DNA of 64,000 nt, taken from positions 23,578-87,577 of the forward strand of contig CAKSFR010000013.1 of assembly GCA_934454635.1 (NCBI GenBank). Direction: 5' to 3'. Shown here in pieces: positions 50,134-58,308 of this stretch. Each line of letters begins with the position of its first letter. The stretch's first letter is position 1. The translations under genes and the position numbers were made by a program. The stretch is from an uncultured Ruminiclostridium sp. GTDB lineage: Bacteria; Bacillota; Clostridia; Oscillospirales; Ruminococcaceae. The notes below the pieces were generated by a model that ran no database searches, was not told the DNA's origin, and was given only the letters and a program-made list of their open reading frames with translations.

Positions 50134-50994
50134 ATGAGGATTAAAAAATCCAGAAAAAAATATGGCGGAAGCCTCGGCGGAGATATTGCCATATTTATAC
50201 TCTTAACTTTACTCGGACTGTTTATGCTTTTCCCGATTTATCTTTCCGTTATTCAGTCCATCAAGCCCCCGGAGGAATTGTTCCTCTTCCCGCCTAAGCT
50301 TTACGCTATGGCGCCTACGAACCAGAACTTCGTAGACCTTATGAATACGGCGTCGAATATGTGGGTTCCTTTCTCGCGTTACATATTCAACTCCATTTTC
50401 GTTGCGGTTGTCGTAACCGTTACACAGCTTATCTTCGCGTCGTCCGCGGCATACGCCCTCTCAAAGGTAAATTTCCCCGGAAAAAAGGTGCTCAACAAGA
50501 TAATCGAAATCGCCCTCCTCTTTACCAGTACGGTTCTCTTTATCATGCAGTACATGGTTATGGCGAAAATCGGTCTTATCGACACATACCTCGCGATCAC
50601 GCTCCCTTATATCGCAACTCCTATGGGTCTGTTCCTTATGCGTCAGTTCATGGGTCAGATACCGGATGCTATGATCGAAGCCGCTCACCTCGACGGCGCG
50701 GGACACGCCCGCATCTGCTGGCAGATCGTAATGCCTAACGTTAAGCCCGCTTGGCTTACGCTTATGATCTTCGCTTTTAACGGCGCATGGCAGATCACAG
50801 GCTACTCCTTCATCTATAACGAAGCATTAAAACCTATTCCTACTGTTTTACAGCAGATAACAGCCTCAGGTATCGCCCGTGCGGGCGTTGCCGCGGCGGC
50901 AGTCGTTATCCTGATGATACCGCCTATGCTGATATTCGTTCTTTGCCAGAGCTCGGTTGTTGAAACAATGGCGCAGAGCGGACTTAAAGACTAA
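50134..50994 (+). CDS. MalG-type carbohydrate ABC transporter permease
   Basis: A 286-residue permease with six hydrophobic segments (first: DIAIFILLTLLGLFMLFPIY). Its EAA loop is EAAHLDGAGHARICWQIVMP, and MGLFLMRQFMGQIPDAMIE precedes it, as in MalG proteins. AAAGGACGG precedes the ATG. It is the second half of permease pair 1. Confidence 0.92.
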   Translation: MRIKKSRKKYGGSLGGDIAIFILLTLLGLFMLFPIYLSVIQSIKPPEELFLFPPKLYAMAPTNQNFVDLMNTASNMWVPFSRYIFNSIFVAVVVTVTQLIFASSAAYALSKVNFPGKKVLNKIIEIALLFTSTVLFIMQYMVMAKIGLIDTYLAITLPYIATPMGLFLMRQFMGQIPDAMIEAAHLDGAGHARICWQIVMPNVKPAWLTLMIFAFNGAWQITGYSFIYNEALKPIPTVLQQITASGIARAGVAAAAVVILMIPPMLIFVLCQSSVVETMAQSGLKD

Positions 50995-51020
50995 TCTCAA
51001 TGAAGAAAGGAATGATTTTG

Positions 51021-52544
51021 ATGCGGTTTATGAAAAAGCTCGCCGCTTTTGTCTGCACAGCCGCCGTTGCGGGTTCTTCCCTCGCGGTTATGGCTTCGGC
51101 GGATGAACCGTATACCGGATACAACTACGACTGGTGGGGCGACCCGATTCCCTCACAGAACGGATTTGTTGTCGAGAAAACGGTGAACGGCGAAAACCTC
51201 GGCGTCGGAACGCTCTCCGAGCCAAGCGATATGTACATAGACAAGGAGAACAACCTTTTCTATATCGCTGACAGCAAGAATAATCGTCTTGTCGTTACAA
51301 ACGAGAGCTTTGACCCCGAAGCAACATACGTTATTGATACGCTTACATACGGAGAGGCATTCCCCGAAAGCAAGAGTACCATAAAAAAGACAACGTTCAA
51401 CCTGCCGACAGGCATTTACACAAGAACGGACAACGACGGAAATACGCTTATTTACGTTGCCGACTCGGGAAACCAGCGAGTTGTCTGCTTCAACACGAAT
51501 CTTGAAATTGAGATGGAATATGTCCGTCCTTCAAGCGACGTTTATGACGCGCAGGTAACGTTTAACCCGAAAAAAGTAACAGTAGACAGCGCATTCAACG
51601 TTTACGTCGTTATTCCCTCCATTACGCAGGGTACGGTTCAGTTCTCGGCGGACGGAACGTTCAACGGCTACTACGGCGCAAACCGTGTAAATGCAACGGC
51701 GGAGGTTATCGCGCAGCAGTTCTGGAAGCTCATCTACACCCGTGAACAGATCATAAAGATGAGAAAGAACGTTGCAATCGAAATTTCAAATATCGACATC
51801 GACGAAGAAGGCTTTATTTACACCGTAACAGAGAGCCGTACTTCCGATACCGATATTTTAAAGAAGCTCAACCCCGCAGGTACGAACATTTTCACGAACC
51901 TCGGCTATGACCAGTACACCTTCGGCGATTACGCGCAGCGTTATTATAAAGGTAAGAATTATACCTCCGCGATATGCGACGTTGACGTTGACGAAAACGG
52001 AAATATCTACCTGCTCGACTTCGCTACCGGACGCGTTTTCCAGTACACCGACGAATGCGACCTGCTCTTTATCTTCGGCGGAAAGGGAACTCAGAAAGGT
52101 ACGTTCACTTCCGTTTCTGCGGTTGAAGCGCACAACGGAAAGGTTTATGTTTCCGACTCCCGTAAGAACAACATAACAGTTTTCCGTCAGACAGAGTTCG
52201 GCGGAATCGTTCAGAACGCTATCGCGCTTTTCAACGAGGGTCTTTACGACGAGGCTAAGCAGCCTTGGGAAGAGGTTCTCCGCCGCGACGGAAACTACTG
52301 GCTCGCTTATATCGGACTCGGTAACGCTTATCTTAACCAAGGCGATTACGGCACGGCGCTCGACTACTTCTACCGTAACTCCAGAGGCGGCTATAACAGA
52401 GCGTTCAAGAGCTTCAGAATTGAGTTTATCCGTGCAAACTTCACATGGATGCTTATAATCGTTCTTGTGATAATTCTCGGACTTATCGTGCTAAGCGCGG
52501 TTCGCAAGAGAAAAAAGAAAAATAAAAAAGGGGGTAACAACTGA
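51021..52544 (+). CDS. Secreted NHL/beta-propeller protein with TPR and C-terminal membrane anchor
   Basis: A 507-residue protein. A signal peptide (KKLAAFVCTAAVAGSSLAVM) comes first. Residues 45-385 carry NHL-like blades (LSEPSDMYIDKENNLFYIAD, NLPTGIYTRTDNDGNTLIYV, GNIYLLDFATGRVFQYTDE, VEAHNGKVYVSDSRKNNITV). A TPR-like pair follows (ALFNEGLYDEAKQPWEEVLR, YIGLGNAYLNQGDYGTALDY). One transmembrane helix (WMLIIVLVIILGLIVLSAV) and a Lys-rich tail end it. The propeller therefore faces outward. The ATG at 51021 is best placed relative to AAGAAAGGAA. Confidence 0.85.
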   Translation: MRFMKKLAAFVCTAAVAGSSLAVMASADEPYTGYNYDWWGDPIPSQNGFVVEKTVNGENLGVGTLSEPSDMYIDKENNLFYIADSKNNRLVVTNESFDPEATYVIDTLTYGEAFPESKSTIKKTTFNLPTGIYTRTDNDGNTLIYVADSGNQRVVCFNTNLEIEMEYVRPSSDVYDAQVTFNPKKVTVDSAFNVYVVIPSITQGTVQFSADGTFNGYYGANRVNATAEVIAQQFWKLIYTREQIIKMRKNVAIEISNIDIDEEGFIYTVTESRTSDTDILKKLNPAGTNIFTNLGYDQYTFGDYAQRYYKGKNYTSAICDVDVDENGNIYLLDFATGRVFQYTDECDLLFIFGGKGTQKGTFTSVSAVEAHNGKVYVSDSRKNNITVFRQTEFGGIVQNAIALFNEGLYDEAKQPWEEVLRRDGNYWLAYIGLGNAYLNQGDYGTALDYFYRNSRGGYNRAFKSFRIEFIRANFTWMLIIVLVIILGLIVLSAVRKRKKKNKKGGNN

Positions 52545-53182
52545 TGAGATTCGATCTTGATTTACCGGCTTGGAAGTGGCCGTTCTATGTTGCAAGACAC
52601 CCCTTTGAGGGATATGACGACCTGCGCTGGAAAAAAGGCTACAGCATGAAGGTCGCATGGGTCATCGTAGCGCTGTTCTTCCTTATAAACGTTGCGCAGG
52701 CTCAGCTCACGGGCTTCCTTTTTAACAATACCTACGTTAAGGTATTCAACATCATTCCGTACTTCTCCTCGTCCGTTATTCTTTTCGTAACGTGGGTTGT
52801 CGGAAACTGGTCGCTTTGTACGCTGTTCGACGGCGAAGGTACAATGAAGAATATCTTCTGCGTTTCAGCCTACGCTCTCGTACCGTACCTTATTACGCAG
52901 GTTGTCTGCATTATCGCAAGTAACTTCCTTTTAAGAACGGAATCCGGCTTTATATTCTTCTTCCAGTATCTCGGAATGGCATGGTCGGTAATTTTGATGA
53001 TTTCGGCGATGAAAACCGTTCATCAGTACAGTATCCCGAAAACCCTGGTAGCGATGCTCTTCACGATCGTGGCGATGGTTATCATACTCTTCCTCGCGGT
53101 TCTGCTCCTGACGTTGTTCCAGAACGTATTCGTATTCGGCTACTCCATTTATACGGAGCTGATGTACAGATTCAGTATCTAG
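52544..53182 (+). CDS. Yip1-family-like integral membrane protein
   Basis: A 212-residue protein with five hydrophobic segments. The N-terminal cytoplasmic part reads WPFYVARHPFEGYDDLRWKK, and the membrane core includes FVTWVVGNWSLCTLFDGEGT and SAYALVPYLITQVVCI. That motif set (GNW, DGEGTMKNIF, YALVPY) is typical of the bacterial Yip1 family. The start codon shares one base with the upstream stop. Function unknown; the neighbours imply a role in the same envelope system. Confidence 0.82.
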   Translation: MRFDLDLPAWKWPFYVARHPFEGYDDLRWKKGYSMKVAWVIVALFFLINVAQAQLTGFLFNNTYVKVFNIIPYFSSSVILFVTWVVGNWSLCTLFDGEGTMKNIFCVSAYALVPYLITQVVCIIASNFLLRTESGFIFFFQYLGMAWSVILMISAMKTVHQYSIPKTLVAMLFTIVAMVIILFLAVLLLTLFQNVFVFGYSIYTELMYRFSI

Positions 53183-53225
53183 CGCAGAAACGATTCACAC
53201 AAATCTATTAAATGGTGGTGTAAAA

Positions 53226-55559
53226 ATGCAAAAAATGAGAAAAAAGCTTTTATCCGCTGCTCTTGCAGCCGTAATTGCCGTTTCTGCCGTACAGGTACCT
53301 GCGTGGTCGGAAGAATCTCCCGCTGAAACCGCAGACGGTGCTGCCGCTCCTGCCGAGGAAGCAGTTCCCGCGGAGGGTGACTTCGTTTCCGAGGAAGAAG
53401 CGTTTGCGGCAATGACAAAACAGGCGGAAAACGGCGGGCTTGCGCTCTATGTTGACACGAAAACGTACACCTTTATGGTGGAAAATACGAAAACCGGACA
53501 GAGATGGTGGTCGGGCTTTTACAATACCGACCCCGGACAGAAGGTTCAGGTCAGCAGAAGAAGCACGCTTATGACAGTCGAAGTCGTCGGAACGGAAAGC
53601 AAGGCGATGGAAAGCTCGAGAGCTTATGACAGCAACGTTAAAAAGAGCCTCTCGAAAATCGACAACGGTATCCGCATAGACTTTACTTTCAATAAGTATG
53701 AAATAGAGATCCCGCTTGAAATCGTTCTTAACGGCGACGGCACCTTTACTGCGACGGTTCCTACCGATCAGATCAAGGAAAATCGTCCCGAAAACGACGA
53801 GGAGGGAAATACCGGATATCAGCTCATTTCTATTCATATCCTCGAAAACCTCGGCAGTACGGACAGAAGCAGCGACGGAATGATGATTATTCCCGACGGC
53901 TCGGGCGCAGTTATCAATTATAATAACGGCGCGCTCGCCGGCGATAACAACACGTTTGAGGCTGTGGTTTACGGGCGCGATATGGCGGTAGGTCTGCTTA
54001 ACGCAGAGCCTGTCGAAGAACAGATCACAATGCCCGTTATGGGAAGGATCACCCGCGGCGAGCAGGGCGACAACGGTCTTGTAATGATTGCAACGAGCGG
54101 CGACGAATATTCGACGGTTCACGCTGCTGTTACCGGACAGAACGTTACCGACCTGAACAACTGCTGGTTTGAATTTATGATGAGAACCACGGATAAGTAC
54201 TTCATGGGCGCGCAGAACGAGCCGCTCACGGTTTATGAATCCAACGGAATCAAGGCGGGAAACGTTTCCGTAACGTATTACCCGATAGCGGGCGACACGC
54301 TCAGCTATACGGACGTTGCAAAGGTTTACCGCGATTATCTCACCGACGTTATCGGAGTTCAGAAAAAGGCGGAGGACAATTCGGTTCCGTTCTATCTCAC
54401 GCTTTACGGCGGAACGATAAAGACCCAGTCGATTCTCGGCTTCCCCGCAGATATTCAGACGACCGCAACGACCTATAAGCAGGCGCTCGAAATCATCAAG
54501 GCGCTTGAAGAACGCGGAGTTTCAAATATCAAGGTCATTTACGAGGACTTCAACGAGGCGGGAATTACAAGCAAAATCGCCGCTTCCTTTGAATATTCGT
54601 CAAAACTCGGCGGAAAGAAGGATTATCAGGAGCTTAGCAGCTATATCGCTTCGCAGGGATATGAAATTTTCCCGAGCTGCGATATAATGGAATTTGAACA
54701 TTCGGGCAACGGCTATTCGTTCACGCTTAACGCTTCAAAGCAGATAACGAACTCCTACGCAACTCAGACTCCGTTTGAGCTTGCATTCGGACTTCCTCAT
54801 CTCACCAAGGACAGCTGGACAATTCTCAGCCCGTACTATTTCACCGACCTCTTTACAAAGCTTTCGACTTCCTTTAAACAGGAGGGAGCAACGGGAATTT
54901 CGCTTAATCAGGCTTCTTATAAGCTGTACAGCGATTTCAGCCGCACAAACGCGGAGGGAAGAAAATATTTCGTCCGCAGCGACGCAAAGAAAATTCTCGA
55001 AGAGGGCTATCAGAAGCTCGGCGACAGCGGTCTGAAGGTTCTTTCGGAAAACGCTAACCAGTATCTCATCAAGTATTCCGATTACATCAAGGACGTTCCG
55101 CTTTACTCTTCAAATTACGACATTATCGATTACGATATTCCGTTTGCACAGATGGTTCTTCACGGACTTGTTCCGTATACCACAAAGGCGATAAACAAGA
55201 GCGCGAACGCTTCTGAGCTTCGTCTTATGTCTATCGTAACGGGTACGCCGGTTCAGTACGAAATGATGTACACGAACCCGAACAAATTCACCGACAGCGA
55301 ATACGACAGCCTTTATTATACCGCATATTCCGGCTGGCTCGATACAGCGGCGGGTGAATATAAGCTGTTCAACGACGTAATGTCGGGCGTTTCCGGCTGT
55401 GAAATTACGGATTATGTAAGACTGAACGACAGCGAATATCAGTCAACGTTCTCAAACGGAACTACAATTTATGTAAATCTCGACACCGAAGAAATCCGCG
55501 TAAACGGAACTTCTTATCAGCTGGGAGATTACGGATTGGGGGTAAGCGAATATGAGTGA
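53226..55559 (+). CDS. Large secreted DUF5696-like protein
   Basis: A 777-residue protein that I match from memory to DUF5696 proteins. A signal peptide (KKLLSAALAAVIAVSAVQVP) and an Ala/Glu-rich linker come first, then a beta-rich region (ALYVDTKTYTFMVENTKTGQ, then RWWSGFYN). A central barrel-like part resembles glycoside-hydrolase TIM barrels (PFYLTLYGGTIKTQSILG, VSNIKVIYEDFNEAGITSKI, SQGYEIFPSCDIMEFEHSGN). It ends DTEEIRVNGTSYQLGDYGLG without an anchor. Carbohydrate binding or cleavage is an inference from fold. GGTGGTGT precedes the ATG. It overlaps the next permease by 8 bp. Confidence 0.75.
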   Translation: MQKMRKKLLSAALAAVIAVSAVQVPAWSEESPAETADGAAAPAEEAVPAEGDFVSEEEAFAAMTKQAENGGLALYVDTKTYTFMVENTKTGQRWWSGFYNTDPGQKVQVSRRSTLMTVEVVGTESKAMESSRAYDSNVKKSLSKIDNGIRIDFTFNKYEIEIPLEIVLNGDGTFTATVPTDQIKENRPENDEEGNTGYQLISIHILENLGSTDRSSDGMMIIPDGSGAVINYNNGALAGDNNTFEAVVYGRDMAVGLLNAEPVEEQITMPVMGRITRGEQGDNGLVMIATSGDEYSTVHAAVTGQNVTDLNNCWFEFMMRTTDKYFMGAQNEPLTVYESNGIKAGNVSVTYYPIAGDTLSYTDVAKVYRDYLTDVIGVQKKAEDNSVPFYLTLYGGTIKTQSILGFPADIQTTATTYKQALEIIKALEERGVSNIKVIYEDFNEAGITSKIAASFEYSSKLGGKKDYQELSSYIASQGYEIFPSCDIMEFEHSGNGYSFTLNASKQITNSYATQTPFELAFGLPHLTKDSWTILSPYYFTDLFTKLSTSFKQEGATGISLNQASYKLYSDFSRTNAEGRKYFVRSDAKKILEEGYQKLGDSGLKVLSENANQYLIKYSDYIKDVPLYSSNYDIIDYDIPFAQMVLHGLVPYTTKAINKSANASELRLMSIVTGTPVQYEMMYTNPNKFTDSEYDSLYYTAYSGWLDTAAGEYKLFNDVMSGVSGCEITDYVRLNDSEYQSTFSNGTTIYVNLDTEEIRVNGTSYQLGDYGLGVSEYE

Positions 55560-56778
55560 GCTTGAAAAAGACATGAATCCGGAGCAGGAAAATGTAAATA
55601 TTCCCGAAGCCGGTGAAAATGAAGCTGTTCCGAACGCTGAACCCGAAGCAGAAGCTGCCGCGGAAGAAACTATCGCTCAGACCGAAACTATTGCAGAAAT
55701 GCAAACCGCAGAGGAAGAGAATGAGCAGCCGCAGCCCGCTCCCAGACAGTACGCAGCGCACATGACCGCTTCGGCTGCCGCGCTCAATGCGGCGGGCGAG
55801 GTGGATATACGCCGCAGAAAGCCCCGTCAGGAAAAGAAGATCAAGGAAAGCAAGATTTCCTATGAGCGCAGAAAGGGTCTTTACGGATACGGATTTATCG
55901 CACTCTGGTTTGTCGGCGTGGTTTATATGTTCATTATCCCGCTTTTCCAGTCGCTCTGGTACTCGCTAAGCTACTGCGAGCTTGTAAGCCAGACCGACGT
56001 TATGGAGAAATACGGAATGGACGGTCCCGGTATCTATACCGAATGGAACGACTTCGGCAACTATAAGAAAGCATTCACGGAAAACCCCGATTATCCGCAG
56101 AACCTCGTTAAGTCGCTCGGCGAAACGGCTTATTCCGTACCGCTTATCCTTGTATTCTCGCTGTTCGTAGCGCTCCTGCTCAACGACAAGTTCAAGGGAA
56201 GAACCTTTGCGCGAGCGATATTCTTCCTGCCGGTTCTTATCGCAACGGGTCCTGTTCTTCAGGTTATCAACGGCGATATGCTTTCACAGGGCGTAGGCGA
56301 GGCTGCGCAGTTCAGCGCGCTGTTCAAGGCGAACTTCGTTGAGGAGTTCCTCCAGTTCATGGGTCTGAACAATATCAGCCAGTCCTTCGCGGACGCGGTT
56401 TCCGAAATTACGGGAACTATCCTGAACCTTATCTGGGATTCGGGTATTCAGATACTTATATTTATCGCGGCATTGCAGCAGATACCCGTTTCCGCAAAGG
56501 AAGCGGCTTCTATGGAGGGCGCAACGGGCTGGGAATTTTTCTGGAAGATAACATTCCCGACAATTTCGCCGATGATCTTCGCAAACCTTATCTATACCGT
56601 CATCGACGCGTTCGTTAAGACCGACAACCCTGTAATGCAGCAGGTTATGAGCTATGCGAGAGCTTGGGACTACGGTTTCTCCTCGGCAATGGCGTGGGCA
56701 TACTTCGTTATTGTTGCGGTGATACTCGGTATCATCTCGGCGATCGTATCAAAGTTCATATTCTATCAGGTAGACTAA
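55552..56778 (+). CDS. MalF-type permease with long acidic N-terminal extension
   Basis: A 408-residue permease. The first 100 residues are a Glu/Ala/Pro-rich disordered extension (MSELEKDMNPEQENVNIPEA), then a basic stretch (RRRKPRQEKKIKESKISYER). Six hydrophobic segments follow, beginning GFIALWFVGVVYMFIIPLF. The EAA loop is EAASMEGATGWEFFWKITFP. It starts inside the DUF5696 gene (8-bp overlap), so it is translationally coupled. First half of permease pair 2. Confidence 0.9.
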   Translation: MSELEKDMNPEQENVNIPEAGENEAVPNAEPEAEAAAEETIAQTETIAEMQTAEEENEQPQPAPRQYAAHMTASAAALNAAGEVDIRRRKPRQEKKIKESKISYERRKGLYGYGFIALWFVGVVYMFIIPLFQSLWYSLSYCELVSQTDVMEKYGMDGPGIYTEWNDFGNYKKAFTENPDYPQNLVKSLGETAYSVPLILVFSLFVALLLNDKFKGRTFARAIFFLPVLIATGPVLQVINGDMLSQGVGEAAQFSALFKANFVEEFLQFMGLNNISQSFADAVSEITGTILNLIWDSGIQILIFIAALQQIPVSAKEAASMEGATGWEFFWKITFPTISPMIFANLIYTVIDAFVKTDNPVMQQVMSYARAWDYGFSSAMAWAYFVIVAVILGIISAIVSKFIFYQVD

Positions 56779-56794
56779 GAAAGGAGAAGCTTCA

Positions 56795-58021
56795 ATGGAC
56801 AACAACGAATTTGAAAAAGAATCGGTTGCTTCGGAAGAGGTTGCTCCCGAAATGTCTGCGACCGAACAGCAGCTCCCCGGACTTGAAGCTCAGCTTCAGC
56901 CCGAGCAGGCGGCAGCTGCTCCCGAAAAAAAGACCGAAACAAGCGCAGCCGCTTCTGCTATCCCCGTGAAAAAGTCAAAGCGGCAGCTTAAAAAAGAAGA
57001 AAAGAAGCGCCTCAGCCAGTACCATGTAGGAAGCTGGGAAATTATCACCCACTACTTCAAGTACAACGACGCGGAGAAGAAGCATTACCGCTATATTCTC
57101 GGCAGGCGCGTTTCTGAAAAGGTTTGGCCGGTTTTCCGCTTCCTTATCCTTTTCGGACTTGCATTCGTAATTCTTTACCCCATGCTTTACATGATTTCCT
57201 GCGCGGTCAGACCTCAGTCGGAAATGTCCGACCCGTCTATCCTCTGGATCCCCAAGACATTTACGCTCGATAACCTTATCGAAACGTGGAACGCTATCGA
57301 CTATCCGAAGCTTGTTTGGGACACCGTAAGCGTAAACGTTGTTTGCTCGCTTATTCAGGTTCTTACCTGCTCTATCGCAGGCTATGGCTTCGCACGATTC
57401 AAGTTCAAGGGCAAGGGTATCCTGTTCGCGATCGTTCTCATGCAGATCATCGTTCCTACGCAGGTTATACTTATCCCGCAGTTCATGCAGTTCCGTTACT
57501 TCGACCCGTTCGGACTTATTTCGCTCATAAGCGGCGAAGCGCTTAACCTCGCTGACTCGCCCTGGGCGCTCTATTTACAGGCGTTCTTCTGTAACGGTAT
57601 CCGCGCAGGTCTGTTCATCTTCCTGTTCCGTCAGTTCTTCCGCGGACTGCCTAAGGAACTCGAGGACGCGGCGTATCTCGACGGCTGCGGACCTTTTGAA
57701 ACATTCGTAAAGGTAATGGTTCCCAACGCTTCGAACTCATTCCTTACCGTATTTATCTTCTCGGTTGTATGGTACTGGAACGACTCGTACGTTTCGGGTA
57801 TGTTCTTCACGAAGTCGAACACTATCGCGCTTCAGGTGTCGAACCTTTTCAACACGATCTCGGCTTATTTCAACAACGGTACTCCTACGGGTATCGCTTC
57901 CGACTGGCTGGTATGGATCGAAGCGGGCTGTCTGCTCTCTATCCTGCCTATCCTCATCATGTATATCTTCCTCCAGAAGAACTTCGTTGAGGGTGTTGAA
58001 CGCTCGGGTATCGTAGGCTAA
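56795..58021 (+). CDS. MalG-type permease with long acidic N-terminal extension
   Basis: A 408-residue permease whose first 110 residues are again a low-complexity acidic then basic extension (EVAPEMSATEQQLPGLEAQL, then KKSKRQLKKEEKKRL). The membrane core starts FLILFGLAFVILYPMLYMIS, and the EAA loop is DAAYLDGCGPFETFVKVMVP. AGAAAGGAGAAGC precedes the ATG. Second half of permease pair 2 and the last gene of the operon. Confidence 0.9.
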   Translation: MDNNEFEKESVASEEVAPEMSATEQQLPGLEAQLQPEQAAAAPEKKTETSAAASAIPVKKSKRQLKKEEKKRLSQYHVGSWEIITHYFKYNDAEKKHYRYILGRRVSEKVWPVFRFLILFGLAFVILYPMLYMISCAVRPQSEMSDPSILWIPKTFTLDNLIETWNAIDYPKLVWDTVSVNVVCSLIQVLTCSIAGYGFARFKFKGKGILFAIVLMQIIVPTQVILIPQFMQFRYFDPFGLISLISGEALNLADSPWALYLQAFFCNGIRAGLFIFLFRQFFRGLPKELEDAAYLDGCGPFETFVKVMVPNASNSFLTVFIFSVVWYWNDSYVSGMFFTKSNTIALQVSNLFNTISAYFNNGTPTGIASDWLVWIEAGCLLSILPILIMYIFLQKNFVEGVERSGIVG

Positions 58022-58035
58022 ACAAAATAACCAAG

Positions 58036-58071
58036 ACGGTGGAAATCGCAGGATTTCCGCCGTTTTTTGTT
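58036..58071 (+). terminator. Terminator of the ABC/NHL/DUF5696 operon
   Basis: A 12-bp stem: 58036-58047 pairs with 58052-58063, with one T-G wobble. It is followed by TTTTTG and a further T run. Confidence 0.9.
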
Positions 58072-58087
58072 TTTTTGGGAATTGGGG

Positions 58088-58116
58088 TTGAAAAAAGAAG
58101 ACAAATGTGTTATAAT
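58088..58116 (+). promoter_or_regulatory. Promoter of the candidate small RNA
   Basis: TTGAAA (58088-58093), 17-bp spacer, TATAAT (58111-58116). A start site about 6-8 bases later would coincide with the first base of the long hairpin. Confidence 0.8.
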
Positions 58117-58122
58117 ACAAGG

Positions 58123-58285
58123 TGCGACACAACTGAATATGGTAACATATATTGGTATACACTTTTATCATATGGTAAAAGTGCATGCTCTTTTTTCGTG
58201 TACCTTATATGTTACCGAAAAGTTGTGTCGCAGCAATCGGAGTTGTGCATTTTTCAGTGCGTAGCTTCGGCTGCGCACTTTTTGT
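58123..58285 (+). ncRNA. Candidate structured small RNA with nested hairpin
   Basis: The predicted transcript has a 12-bp outer stem (TGCGACACAACT, 58123-58134, with 58221-58232) and a 10-bp middle stem (GGTAACATAT, 58141-58150, with 58207-58216). Two inner stems compete for CAC at 58160-58162: CACTTTTA with TAAAAGTG (58160-58167 with 58176-58183), or GGTA-TA-CAC (58154-58162) with GTGTACC (58198-58204). An intrinsic terminator closes it: AGTGCGTAGC (58256-58265), loop TTCG, GCTGCGCACT (58270-58279), then TTTTTG. No open reading frame of note. It could be a free-standing small RNA or an attenuating leader for the lipoprotein gene that follows. Confidence 0.7.
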
Positions 58286-58308
58286 TTTTATGACACAGGA
58301 GGAAAGAC

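Noticed and set aside
58123..58232. Insertion-element end or MITE instead of a small RNA
   Set aside because: The inverted arms begin exactly at a predicted transcription start and are followed by a terminator, and no flanking duplication is visible. The RNA interpretation fits better, though it is unproven.
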